Assembly (NCBI GenBank): GCA_018644785.1
Contig: JABGPV010000146.1
Coordinates: 1 to 13,055, forward strand
Length of the DNA stretch: 13,055 bases
Source: Deltaproteobacteria bacterium
GTDB taxonomy: Bacteria; Desulfobacterota; DSM-4660; Desulfatiglandales; Desulfatiglandaceae
Direction: 5' to 3'
Positions 1 to 7,974 of the stretch are shown here, piece after piece. The first letter of the stretch is position 1; every line of letters begins with the position of its first letter. The notes under the pieces are model-generated. The model was not told the DNA's origin. It saw nothing but the letters and a program-made list of their open reading frames with translations, and did not search any database. The position numbers were made by a program, and so were the translations under genes.

Positions 1-1895
1 TTCCTTTGTTTGTAAACGGCAAAACAGACGCCCACAATGCTGACCAGCAAGGGCATCAGGAATATGTTGAATCCTTTGAGGGTGGCCCCCAGGGTTTCAA
101 TCTCCGCACGCAGGTTTTTTCTAACCTGTTTCAGCTCCCGGCTGATCTGCTGTTTCTGTTCTTTGAACTTAATAACCTCGGCTTCCTGTCGAGGGCTGAT
201 AATCATTTTCTGGGATGCATCTTTTTCACTCTCCAATTGCTGTAACTTTCGGTTGGTCTCCTCGATCTGCCGCACCAGTTCCTTTTCCTTGTCCATCCAC
301 TGGGCTTTGGCACGTTTTTTAAGATCGAGTACCACCGTAAAGGGCCGTTCAATTTTCCCCCGTGACCTGAGACCTATGAGTTCATCGCTTCCGGTGAGGA
401 TCTCGGAACTATTGGAAAGAAAATTCAGATTGTCATTATACATCTCCGAAACAGCCATTCCGAAAAAATTGCGACGCTGAACATAAAAGTTATCCGCCAG
501 CATATCCGCATCGGAGACAATCACCAGGGTGGCGGATTTCTTCCCCTCTTTCAATTGCGGGTATTTGGTTTCATCCACGGGCGGGATATCCGGACCCTCC
601 GGTTTCGGGGGGCCATCGGGAAATGCGGTTTTAAACGTCCCCCGTACCCGAACAATCACATTGAATCTCTTTTTTGCCGGAACAAAGTCTTTTTTTACCG
701 CATCCGCGCCCAAAAACGCCTTAAAGGCATCCACCACAGCCGCGTCTTCACTGGAATCCACCAACGTCTCAAAAGAATAATCTTTAATGGACGTACCCTT
801 ATCTGTTTCCTCCGCCCGCACGATGGCGCCGGCCACGGGGAACAACATGCTTTCAAGTCCCGCCGTGATAACATCCTCCCGGTTAAACGCCTCGCCCCTG
901 GCTGAAATCATCAGGGGATTCTCTTCGGTGGCGGTATTGGATGTGCGAACCTGGGTGGGCTGACCGTAATCCGCAATGGCTTTTGCGGAATCCATTCGCA
1001 CACCCCAAGCTTTGAAAACCCGATCCAAGGCGCTTCCGGACGACCGCATGAAATCCTGCTGTCCCCCGGATCGGTAAGATACGCACAGGGGATCTACAAA
1101 AATCAGAGCATTGCCGCCCGAAAGCACGTACTGATCAATGGCGTACTCCAAATGGGGGTTCATGTCTTTGGGAAATACCACCATGAGCAGGTCCAGAGAC
1201 GGATCAATCAAACGGACGGAAGCTTTGATTTGTTGAACATTGTAGATTTTTTTCATCTCCGTCACAAAAATCCATTCGGGACTGGGAGGCTGACCGGGAC
1301 GAGGGGCTCTGGCCCCCGATCCGAAAACCGGCAAGGATGTGATGATCCCCACGGTCTTTTTCTCGGGGTTCTGTAACCCTTGTATGATGCTGGTAAAATC
1401 ATATTCCAGAAGCTGTTCCTTGGAGGGATCCAGCCATTCAAGGGTTTCCTCCTGATCCGCGGCCGTAAAAACCAGCCCGCAGGTGATGGGATCGCCCCCG
1501 GGCGCCTGAACCGGTTGAAGACCATATTTCTGGGCCCATTCTTCTTCATCGGAATCCGGCCGGGGGTCGATCATCTCCAGTTTGATCAACCCATTGCTTT
1601 CACGTTCATACTCCGTCAGGAAATCTTTCACGCGTCGCGCGTAGAGCTTGATATTGGCCGGAATATCGGGATTGCTCCGGGAATAGAAAAATTTCACGAC
1701 TACCGGTTGGGTCATGGAACCGAGGATGGAACGGGTCCCTTGGGAAAGGGAGTAACTCTTGTCTTCGGTGGCATCCCAGCGCACATTGGCGTAGGAGGCC
1801 ATGATGTTCACCAGGACCAGAATCAGAAATAATAGAATAAGCCCCGTTACGGAAAGAAGGGTCTTCTTAAACACTGTATTTTGTTTATTTTTCAA
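1..1895 (-). CDS. GldG-type ABC transporter auxiliary protein (3' end cut by window)
   Basis: The reading frame is open from a TTG at 1895 to the window edge, 631 complete codons. The TTG has an AAGGAG Shine-Dalgarno 8 bases upstream; an in-frame GTG seven codons later is the alternative start. Seen: a membrane segment at about residues 12-34, followed by the stretch RWDATEDKSYSLSQGT, typical of GldG/ABC_transp_aux proteins; a long soluble domain; a charged coiled-coil-like stretch at about 530-600; and a second membrane segment at about 609-627 followed by a basic tail. This is the layout of the family: an extracytoplasmic domain anchored at both ends. The visible length is close to the family norm, so only a few residues are probably missing. 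It is last of four visible genes in its operon, 20 bases after the permease. Known: Gld-type ABC systems were named from gliding Bacteroidetes but occur widely in non-gliding bacteria; the cargo here is unknown. Confidence 0.85.
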   Translation of the reverse strand, partial: MKNKQNTVFKKTLLSVTGLILLFLILVLVNIMASYANVRWDATEDKSYSLSQGTRSILGSMTQPVVVKFFYSRSNPDIPANIKLYARRVKDFLTEYERESNGLIKLEMIDPRPDSDEEEWAQKYGLQPVQAPGGDPITCGLVFTAADQEETLEWLDPSKEQLLEYDFTSIIQGLQNPEKKTVGIITSLPVFGSGARAPRPGQPPSPEWIFVTEMKKIYNVQQIKASVRLIDPSLDLLMVVFPKDMNPHLEYAIDQYVLSGGNALIFVDPLCVSYRSGGQQDFMRSSGSALDRVFKAWGVRMDSAKAIADYGQPTQVRTSNTATEENPLMISARGEAFNREDVITAGLESMLFPVAGAIVRAEETDKGTSIKDYSFETLVDSSEDAAVVDAFKAFLGADAVKKDFVPAKKRFNVIVRVRGTFKTAFPDGPPKPEGPDIPPVDETKYPQLKEGKKSATLVIVSDADMLADNFYVQRRNFFGMAVSEMYNDNLNFLSNSSEILTGSDELIGLRSRGKIERPFTVVLDLKKRAKAQWMDKEKELVRQIEETNRKLQQLESEKDASQKMIISPRQEAEVIKFKEQKQQISRELKQVRKNLRAEIETLGATLKGFNIFLMPLLVSIVGVCFAVYKQR

Positions 1896-1915
1896 AGGAA
1901 ATTCTCCTTGTTTTT

Positions 1916-2662
1916 CTAAGATGCCCTGCGGCTTTGAAGCACCACACCGTTGGCAAAGAGCATGAAAAAGATAACCGAAAAATAATAGCACAGATCGCGC
2001 AGATCGATAACCCCCCGCTCCATGGAAGCAAAGTGCGGCATAAAGCTGAAGCCGGATACCACATCCACCAGCCATATGGGAGCCCACCCCGACAAAATAT
2101 TGGTAATGGGGGGCCAACCTGCCAGCACCAGAAACAGGCAGATGACAACAGACAGGATGAAACTGATAACCTGGTTGCGTGTGAGGGCGGAGGTCATGTT
2201 GCCCACGCTCAGGTAGGCGCCCGCCATGAAAAAACTGCCGCAGTAAGCGCAGAAAATGGCGCCCAGATCAGGGTCTCCCAGATAGCTCACGGTCAACACC
2301 ATGGGGAATGTCAGAGTAAGCGCAACACCGATGAACAGCCAGGATGCCAGGAATTTCCCCAGGATCACCTGGGGCAGGGTGACCGGCAGGGTCAGGATCA
2401 GTTCAATGGTGCCGGTCCGCCGCTCCTCACTCCAGAGCCGCATGGCCACTGCGGGGATCAAGAAAAGAAAAATCCAGGGGTGCCATTCAAAAAAGGCACG
2501 AAGATCGGCTTGACCCATTTCATAAAAATTGCTGAGGGAAAAGGTGAAGAACCCGTTCAGCAGGAGAAAAATAACAATAAACACGTATGCCACCGGGCTT
2601 CCGAAATACCCGGCGAACTCCCGTTTCAAAATGCCTGACGTATTTCTCAGAAAATCGTTCAT
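1916..2662 (-). CDS. ABC-2 type transporter permease (GldF-like)
   Basis: A 248-residue integral membrane protein with about six hydrophobic segments, at roughly residues 23-45, 60-78, 105-128, 135-158, 165-185 and 222-242. After the second segment comes the sequence WSEERRTGTIELILTLPV, characteristic of ABC-2 permeases of the GldF/NosY type; it is thought to contact the ATPase partner. It would form the transmembrane channel of the exporter with the ATPase encoded just upstream. Its ATG overlaps the ATPase stop codon in an ATGA (2659-2662), so translation is probably coupled. The GldG-type gene follows after 20 bases. Length and topology are normal and nothing looks broken. Substrate cannot be read from the sequence. 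Confidence 0.9.
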   Translation of the reverse strand: MNDFLRNTSGILKREFAGYFGSPVAYVFIVIFLLLNGFFTFSLSNFYEMGQADLRAFFEWHPWIFLFLIPAVAMRLWSEERRTGTIELILTLPVTLPQVILGKFLASWLFIGVALTLTFPMVLTVSYLGDPDLGAIFCAYCGSFFMAGAYLSVGNMTSALTRNQVISFILSVVICLFLVLAGWPPITNILSGWAPIWLVDVVSGFSFMPHFASMERGVIDLRDLCYYFSVIFFMLFANGVVLQSRRAS

Positions 2663-3615
2663 TTTTCCACCTCCGTGGCATGGGTGCTGGTGACCGTTCG
2701 AAATACTTCATCCAGACGGCCGCTTTCCACTTCAAATCCATCGATGGTCAAACCATTTTGAACCAGGCGGGCCATGATTTCATTGGCAGGGGGGTGAACA
2801 GGATCCTTTGGAAAGGCACGAAAGGTCATTCGGGATTCATTTTCAGAAACCACAACCGTCCTTTCAACTTCGGGGATATCCTTCAGATGGGCAAGGGGAT
2901 CATTTCTGTCGGCGTTGGTGATGGTAAAACTGACAGCCCCATGAACCAACGATTCGGCCTTCAGGCCGGAAGGGGTATCATCGGCCACAATTTTGCCCCG
3001 TGCGATGATGATGGCCCGTGAGCACAAAGCTTCCACTTCTTCCAGGATGTGGGTTGACAGGATAATGGTTTTATCCCGGGCCATTTGCCGGATCATCACA
3101 CGCACCTCGTGCTTCTGGTTGGGATCCAGACCGTCGGTGGGTTCGTCCATAATCAGATATTCAGGATCATGAATGATGCTCTGTGCAAAACAGACCCGTT
3201 GTTTAAATCCTTTGCTCAAGGTGCTGATGGGTTGATACCGGACTTCCGCCAGGAAACAGCGTTCAATGGTTTCTTCAATACGTGTTTTTTTGGGCGCCCC
3301 GGAAAAGCCCCGGATACCGGCGATAAATTCCAGAAAGCCCATAACGGTCATATCCGGGTACGCCGGTGCGTTCTCAGGAAGGTATCCGATTTTTTTCCGT
3401 GCCTTGAGCGAGTTTGTAACAATGTCGCTTCCCCCGATGGCGACGGTCCCCGAAGTTGGGGGGAAAAAACCGGTAATCATCCGCATGGTGGTTGACTTTC
3501 CCGCGGCGTTGGGCCCCAGAAATCCCAGCACTTCTCCCCGGCCCACGGAAAACGAAATGTCGTCCACCGCCAGCTTTTCTCCATAAAATTTGGTGAGATG
3601 CTTTACCTCAATCAT
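2659..3615 (-). CDS. ABC transporter ATP-binding protein (GldA-like)
   Basis: A 318-residue ABC ATPase that would power the adjacent permease. Visible motifs: Walker A GPNAAGKST (residues 34-42), a YLPEN stretch at 78-82 where the Q-loop lies, as is common in the GldA/CcmA-like group, signature LSKGFKQR (133-140), Walker B with D-loop YLIMDEPTDGLD (153-164), and the H-loop histidine in STHI (187-190). About 90 residues after the nucleotide-binding fold form the accessory C-terminal domain usual in this group. All catalytic residues are intact. The ATG overlaps the stop of the YcaO gene in an ATGA (3612-3615), and the gene's own stop overlaps the permease start in the same way, so the three genes are almost certainly one transcript with coupled translation. 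Confidence 0.93.
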   Translation of the reverse strand: MIEVKHLTKFYGEKLAVDDISFSVGRGEVLGFLGPNAAGKSTTMRMITGFFPPTSGTVAIGGSDIVTNSLKARKKIGYLPENAPAYPDMTVMGFLEFIAGIRGFSGAPKKTRIEETIERCFLAEVRYQPISTLSKGFKQRVCFAQSIIHDPEYLIMDEPTDGLDPNQKHEVRVMIRQMARDKTIILSTHILEEVEALCSRAIIIARGKIVADDTPSGLKAESLVHGAVSFTITNADRNDPLAHLKDIPEVERTVVVSENESRMTFRAFPKDPVHPPANEIMARLVQNGLTIDGFEVESGRLDEVFRTVTSTHATEVEK

Positions 3616-5357
3616 GTATTTCCTTCCTTTTTCCCTTCCAGCTTCCTTAAATTATCTCTGGCAAAATCAATGGACTCATCCAGCTCCAAAGCAAATTTAT
3701 AAAACCGGACAGCCATGTCTTTGTTTCCCATATCCCTGTAATTGGATGCAATATTGGCGTAATCGATGGCGGATGCGGGATTCAGCTCCAGCACCTTATG
3801 GAATGCCTCAATGGCCTTTTTATGCTCTTTCAGTTTGAAATAGCAAAATCCCATGAGATTGTGGATGTCCGTTCGTTCGCTGTCGATCTCAGCCCCTTTT
3901 TCGAGCACTATAATGGCTTTCCGGTACTGTTCCATATCCCTCAGGCAAATCCCCATGTAGGAATAAATGCTGGGCACATCCTCCCCTTTGGGATCCAGTT
4001 TCAAGGCCTCTTCAAGAAATTCCATGGCCTTCCGGGGGTTCTGCAGGGAAATATAAGCCAGGCCCAGAAAAAACTTAATATAATATTTATCGGGCAGCAA
4101 CTGATCCATTCGGGTCAATTGGTTGATGCACCACGGGATGTTATCAGACCCGGAGATCAATTTGGCGCAAAACATGCCCACACTGGTTCCCACAGCCCTC
4201 TCCCGGAAATGGGCGCCGGGAATAATGGAATAAAAGGCCGGGATTTGAAGATGGGGGTGCATCACATCAATGGCAAACAGTTCCATGTCCATGACGTCGA
4301 GAGCCCCAATGCAGTTTTCCACTTCCACCTTGATGTTGTCGTTGCCCAAGTTCGGCAGGCTTGAAATGGGAACAATGCGATCCGGCTTCAAAATGAAATC
4401 GGCTTCAGCGAGATCCTGGAATTTGGGAAGACCACTGGCCACATAGTTGGAGCCGGAATTAAAATCACCGGCCAATTGGGCCACCTCGGTCAGGGCCCGG
4501 CTCAGAGATTTCTGGGGATCGGGCGTGGTGCCGGCGGTCCAGACAATTTCGCTCTTGTTAGGGAATGTGGTGGGATCATAGGCCAGGACACCCACGGACG
4601 GAATGCCCGTATTCAGGGAAAAATCCGATACGAACAGTTGAATCCCCGACTTTTTATATTTCTCTATCAGTTCGCATGTGAGGGCATCGGTCACCGTATT
4701 CAGATCAATGGCCGGTACGTTCGTTTTCTCCCTACTGATAATGGAGGACACATGCCTTTCCACCAGTTCACAAATCCCCTGGCTCACGGCTTCCTCCACG
4801 CAGTTTCCCGCTGACGGTCCGTTGAACTCGTTGATGGCAAAAAACCAGTCAAAGGGGATCAGAATTTCCCGGTCCTTTGTCATATTACAGCCAAGGGTCC
4901 ATTTGAGGGGCAGGTCTTCAAATATTTCCCGGGCCCTGTCCAGTTCACCGGAATCATCATGCACTGATTTGGCGATGGCTTCGAAGGAAAGGGCCTCATT
5001 CTTCACGTTTTTGTAAGGTTCCAGACGAAAATTCCGGGGGTTCTTCCAGAAGCTGAAAAAACTGAACCGTTCCGCCAGCTCCATGACCGCACTGGCCTCT
5101 GACTGGCTGGGAGTCCCGCCTTTTCCCATCTGCTTCTTGGTACCGATGGTTTCTAACGCATCACGCCCGCAGACACTGAAATAAATGGGGATGTTCAGTC
5201 TGCCGTTGTCGATTCGCACGGTTTCTTCCAGAATATCCAGATTCACTTCTTTGAGCCTGTTTTTAAAACGCGCCACCGTCTCTTCCGGTGAAACAATCTT
5301 ATCCTGGTCAAAGGTGTAACCCTTGAATGCATTCTTTAGTTTAATTTTGCAGCCCAA
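3612..5357 (-). CDS. ycaO: YcaO-domain protein with C-terminal TPR repeats
   Basis: A 581-residue protein, close in length to E. coli YcaO, which also has a TPR-like C terminus. YcaO enzymes use ATP to activate amide backbones (azoline or thioamide formation in peptides); E. coli YcaO is linked to RimO-dependent methylthiolation of ribosomal protein S12. Seen: the three acidic ATP/Mg-binding stretches GKGGTPSQSEASAVMELAER (78-97), NCVEEAVSQGICELVERH (185-202) and SRALTEVAQ (286-294); a conserved HPHLQIPAFYSIIPG block (368-381); then about four TPR units from 424 to 571 with typical A-IEAF--VLELNP pattern. It lacks the proline-rich C terminus of azoline-forming TOMM cyclodehydratases. The start is a TTG with AAAGGAG about 9 bases upstream. 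It is first in an operon with an ABC exporter, which suggests a shared substrate, but no precursor peptide or partner E1-like protein is visible. The substrate is unknown. Confidence 0.88.
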   Translation of the reverse strand: MGCKIKLKNAFKGYTFDQDKIVSPEETVARFKNRLKEVNLDILEETVRIDNGRLNIPIYFSVCGRDALETIGTKKQMGKGGTPSQSEASAVMELAERFSFFSFWKNPRNFRLEPYKNVKNEALSFEAIAKSVHDDSGELDRAREIFEDLPLKWTLGCNMTKDREILIPFDWFFAINEFNGPSAGNCVEEAVSQGICELVERHVSSIISREKTNVPAIDLNTVTDALTCELIEKYKKSGIQLFVSDFSLNTGIPSVGVLAYDPTTFPNKSEIVWTAGTTPDPQKSLSRALTEVAQLAGDFNSGSNYVASGLPKFQDLAEADFILKPDRIVPISSLPNLGNDNIKVEVENCIGALDVMDMELFAIDVMHPHLQIPAFYSIIPGAHFRERAVGTSVGMFCAKLISGSDNIPWCINQLTRMDQLLPDKYYIKFFLGLAYISLQNPRKAMEFLEEALKLDPKGEDVPSIYSYMGICLRDMEQYRKAIIVLEKGAEIDSERTDIHNLMGFCYFKLKEHKKAIEAFHKVLELNPASAIDYANIASNYRDMGNKDMAVRFYKFALELDESIDFARDNLRKLEGKKEGNT

Positions 5358-5653
5358 ATTAAAAACTCCTTTATGGGTTCATTTTTGATGATCAGGCCTT
5401 TTTACCAATTGACGATCTTTTTTTCAACTCCCATGTTTGCGTTCCTGGCTGCCGGGGCGTAATTATTTTTCATGTGAGCTTTTTGCAAAATACGTAGAAT
5501 ATTTCGCCCATATGCCGTAGCCTCGTTCGGTGCGTACTGAACATTGCCTGCCTATGTCGCATAAAGCGGTGCATTGCATCTATCAGTCTTACAAGCACCC
5601 TTTATATTTCCATTGACATTTTTTAGTATAAATAGTTTTGTATGTATTAAATA
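5358..5653. other. Intergenic region upstream of the YcaO operon
   Basis: No credible gene on either strand. It must contain the promoter of the minus-strand YcaO operon. A weak candidate on the minus strand is TTGCAA, 15 bases, then AATAAT (around 5466-5491), which is shorter than the ideal spacing and unproven. A 10-codon minus-strand reading frame (5434 to 5402) lies just upstream of the YcaO gene but is too short to call. The stretch at about 5475-5525, with embedded TACGTA and CATATG palindromes, resembles dispersed intergenic sequence, but copy number cannot be judged from one window. Confidence 0.5.
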
Positions 5654-5988
5654 TTGGAAATTCAGAGCGGATGTGAACAGGCTGAACACGGCAAACATGT
5701 TATGGAAGCGCTTTCTGAAAAGTTTAGCCTTAAGTAGAACCGCAGTTTTTTCACTACAAATTTGTTCTGTTTCCGTACCCTTATTCGGTCTATTCGAACC
5801 GTATTCCTGAGATTCGCCACATCCAAAGTGGCATTTTAAATGTTATGGCGGCGGCTCTTGAGGAATCCGATTAACATAATGAACGCCTTGTTTATGAGAT
5901 AGAAACAGAAACCAAAGGCTGGAAAGTAAAACACCATCATCGCTGTGACCACAAGATTACGGAGAAGATTTCTCTAGGAGGACCTTAA
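5654..5988 (+). pseudogene. Decayed YhcG/DUF1016-type PDDEXK nuclease fragment
   Basis: Conceptual translation gives pieces that line up in order with DUF1016 (YhcG-like) proteins. From 5654: LEIQSGCEQAEHGKHVMEAL, then SEKFSLK, a TAG stop, then NRSFFTTNLFCFRTL, matching the usual pattern of E-GKRLVEFQ-GEERAEYGK followed by an SL--YGRGFS--NL motif. A frame change near 5778 continues as YSVYSNRIPEIRHIQSG. A TAA at 5872 follows, and then LVYEIETETKGWKVKHHHR resembles the later FYEIEA-WSVREL-RQ block, with the sequence between deleted. At least two stops, one frameshift and an internal deletion make it non-functional. DUF1016 nucleases are frequent in defence islands and toxin-like loci, so this remnant supports an accessory origin for the cassette that follows on the same strand. 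The family match is from memory of the motif, not from a search. Confidence 0.55.
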
Positions 5989-6024
5989 GCTCCACATGTG
6001 CTACGAACAGGCGGAGACAAAAAT

Positions 6025-6030
6025 AGGAGG
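6025..6030 (+). promoter_or_regulatory. Ribosome binding site deciding the AAA ATPase start
   Basis: A perfect AGGAGG lies 8 bases before the ATG at 6039. The upstream in-frame GTG at 6030 overlaps this site itself, so the ATG at 6039 is the better start. Confidence 0.8.
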
Positions 6031-6038
6031 TGAATGAG

Positions 6039-7448
6039 ATGTTAAGGCGATTGCAAATTCAGAATTTTAAAGGATGGAAAGATACTGGAACGATTAACAT
6101 GGCTCCTATTACCCTGTTCTTTGGAGCGAATAGCTCCGGAAAGTCCAGCATCGAGCAGTTCCTGATGATGCTGAAGCAGACGATGGAGTCTTCCGACCGA
6201 AAAGCTGTTTTTTTCCCAGGCAGCATTAACTCTGCTGTTCAACTGGGATCCTACCAGGAGATGGTGTATCAGCGGGATTTAGAGAACCGGATCATATTTG
6301 AATATAAGTGGGATCTTTCTTCTCAACTCAAATTCAAGGATGTGTTGTCGGGAAAAAACTATACAGCAGATCAAATTGAATTCAGTTCAACAGTTGGTTT
6401 GGAAGATGTTCAGTCTCGGAAAGTATGTGTCGAGCAATTGAAGTACATACTTTCGTTGAAGAGTGATAATTACCTCTCGATTGGCATGGAGCGAACTGTA
6501 GGCAAAAAGCATCAGTATCGTGTTGAAGCTGAGCAATATCCACTAAAACGCAACCCTGGACGCGTTTGGCATCCCGGGGCTCCGGTACGTTTTTATGGGT
6601 TCCCCGACGAAGTGGTAGCGTATCACAAAAATGCTGAATTTGTGCAAAATCTTAACTTGCAGCATGAAACATTGTTTAAGTCCCTATTTTACCTCGGTCC
6701 GCTACGAACAAAAACAGATCGACTCTATGCATGGTCTGACATTACACCTGAAAGTGTAGGATACTCCGGTGAGAATACTATAGCTGCCATATTGGCATCA
6801 CGGGGAAGAAAAATCAGCTTCGGTTATAAAAAATTCTCGAAGCCTTTAGAGAGGATCGTGGCAGAAAGCCTCAAACGCATGGGATTGATCGAAGAATTCA
6901 AGGTCAATCCTATTTCGGAGCAGCGACAGGAGTATGAAGTCAATATACGCACTAAGGGCTCAAAGGATTGGGTGGATCTCCCTGATGTTGGCTTTGGCAT
7001 CTCTCAAGTGCTCCCTGTTCTGGTTCAGTGTTTTTATGCTCCACCAGAATCAATCATCCTTATGGAACAGCCCGAAATCCATCTGCACCCAAGTGCTCAG
7101 TCGGCACTAGCCGACGTGATGATTGATGTTATCAATTCCAGAGAAAACGGCAAAGACAGAAATATTCAACTAATTATAGAGACTCACTCAGAACACTTTT
7201 TGCGGCGATTACAAAGGCGAATTGCTGAAAATACAGTAAAGAAAGAAAAAGTATCCGCGTATTTCGCCAACATCTCGAAAACACCTGCCACCTTGGAGCC
7301 CCTCCAAATTGATATTTTCGGTAACATCCGGAATTGGCCCGAAAACTTTTTTGGCGATGAAATGGGAGACATAACAGCGCAGGCCAAAGCCGCAATGGAA
7401 AAACGAATCAGTCAGAATCCGAGCAGGGAGGATGCTTCAGATGAGTAA
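6039..7448 (+). CDS. AAA/OLD-like ATPase with DUF3696 C terminus
   Basis: A 469-residue SMC/ABC-like AAA ATPase, probably the sensor or regulator of the three-gene cassette. Seen: an LQIQNFKGW N terminus as in AAA_15/AAA_21 ATPases, Walker A GANSSGKSS (29-37), the YLGPLRTKTDRLY block (218-230) common in this subgroup, an ABC-like signature GFGISQVLPVL (318-328), Walker B IILMEQPEIHLHP (339-351), ETHSEHFLRRL (381-391), and a C-terminal IDIFGNIRNWPENFFGDEMG (424-443) typical of DUF3696. All ATPase motifs are intact, and there is no TOPRIM nuclease domain as in full OLD proteins. The ATG at 6039 is chosen because of the AGGAGG 8 bases before it. The last 8 bases overlap the PIN gene, implying coupled synthesis. 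Related ATPases act with a separate nuclease or toxin in anti-phage systems (for example AriA in PARIS); the same logic is inferred here. Codon use is more AT-rich than the flanking operons. Confidence 0.88.
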   Translation: MLRRLQIQNFKGWKDTGTINMAPITLFFGANSSGKSSIEQFLMMLKQTMESSDRKAVFFPGSINSAVQLGSYQEMVYQRDLENRIIFEYKWDLSSQLKFKDVLSGKNYTADQIEFSSTVGLEDVQSRKVCVEQLKYILSLKSDNYLSIGMERTVGKKHQYRVEAEQYPLKRNPGRVWHPGAPVRFYGFPDEVVAYHKNAEFVQNLNLQHETLFKSLFYLGPLRTKTDRLYAWSDITPESVGYSGENTIAAILASRGRKISFGYKKFSKPLERIVAESLKRMGLIEEFKVNPISEQRQEYEVNIRTKGSKDWVDLPDVGFGISQVLPVLVQCFYAPPESIILMEQPEIHLHPSAQSALADVMIDVINSRENGKDRNIQLIIETHSEHFLRRLQRRIAENTVKKEKVSAYFANISKTPATLEPLQIDIFGNIRNWPENFFGDEMGDITAQAKAAMEKRISQNPSREDASDE

Positions 7449-7974
7449 CCCCCCCAGGAAATGCGTGGTTGATACCAATGTCCCGAAAAACGCAAATTTA
7501 GCTATCGATCCAGGAGAGATTCCAGATGATCTGACCATGTGCGTACTGGCTTGCGTGGAAGCCGTGGGATATATCATCAAAAAAGGTGGCTTGGTTGTTG
7601 ATGGCGGTCAGGAGATATTTGATGAATACCGCAATAACCTCTCAATGAGTGGTCAACCTGGCGTCGGCGATCGCTTTATGAAATGGGTTCACGACAATCG
7701 TTGGAAATTCCCTCAAGAGGATCGCGTTACCATCACCGGACATGGCGATTCGTACAATGAATTTCCCAATCATGAAGGGCTTTCCGATTTTGACATTTCT
7801 GACAGAAAGTTTGTTGCTGTCGCCAATGCGCACCCCACCAAACCGCCGATTATTCAAGCTACCGACAGCAAGTGGTGGGGCTGGAAAGATTCTCTTAAAG
7901 AAGTAGGGATAACAGTCCAGTTCCTTTGCTCTGATTATGTCAAAGCAAAGTACCAGGAGAAAATGGGGACGTGA
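7441..7974 (+). CDS. PIN-like ribonuclease domain protein
   Basis: A 177-residue protein with the acidic layout of PIN nucleases: VVDTNV (Asp11) on the first strand, EIFDEYR (Glu58, Asp61, Glu62), FDISDRKFVAVA (Asp118, Asp121), and ATDSKWWGW (Asp142). These would bind the divalent metals that cut single-stranded RNA. PIN enzymes normally leave 5'-phosphate and 3'-hydroxyl ends. The start ATG at 7441 is preferred because AGGGAGG (7425-7431) is 9 bases upstream; an in-frame ATG at 7432 directly abuts that site. The gene overlaps the ATPase by 8 bases and the ligase by 4, so the three proteins are probably made together. No VapB-like antitoxin is present, so the ATPase may hold the nuclease in check; that is inference. 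The RNA target is unknown. The family call comes from motif spacing and is good but not certain. Confidence 0.75.
   Translation: MSNPPRKCVVDTNVPKNANLAIDPGEIPDDLTMCVLACVEAVGYIIKKGGLVVDGGQEIFDEYRNNLSMSGQPGVGDRFMKWVHDNRWKFPQEDRVTITGHGDSYNEFPNHEGLSDFDISDRKFVAVANAHPTKPPIIQATDSKWWGWKDSLKEVGITVQFLCSDYVKAKYQEKMGT

Noticed and set aside
1934..2638. Long plus-strand open frame (234 codons) opposite the permease
   Set aside because: It is antisense to an intact ABC-2 permease with clear family motifs; its composition, rich in His, Gln and Lys, is that of a shadow frame.
5402..5434. Minus-strand 10-codon frame (MGVEKKIVNW) just upstream of the YcaO gene, as a possible precursor or leader peptide
   Set aside because: Too short to distinguish from chance, with only a weak AGGAA in front and no YcaO-type core residues such as Cys, Ser or Thr.
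5613..5650. TTGACA followed by AT-rich sequence, as a promoter for the AAA ATPase cassette
   Set aside because: No -10 box at 16-18 bases; the nearest TATAAA and TATGTA are at wrong spacings.
5574..5810. Plus-strand 79-codon open frame
   Set aside because: It overlaps the DUF1016 remnant in a different frame, lacks a good ribosome site and has no protein-like character.
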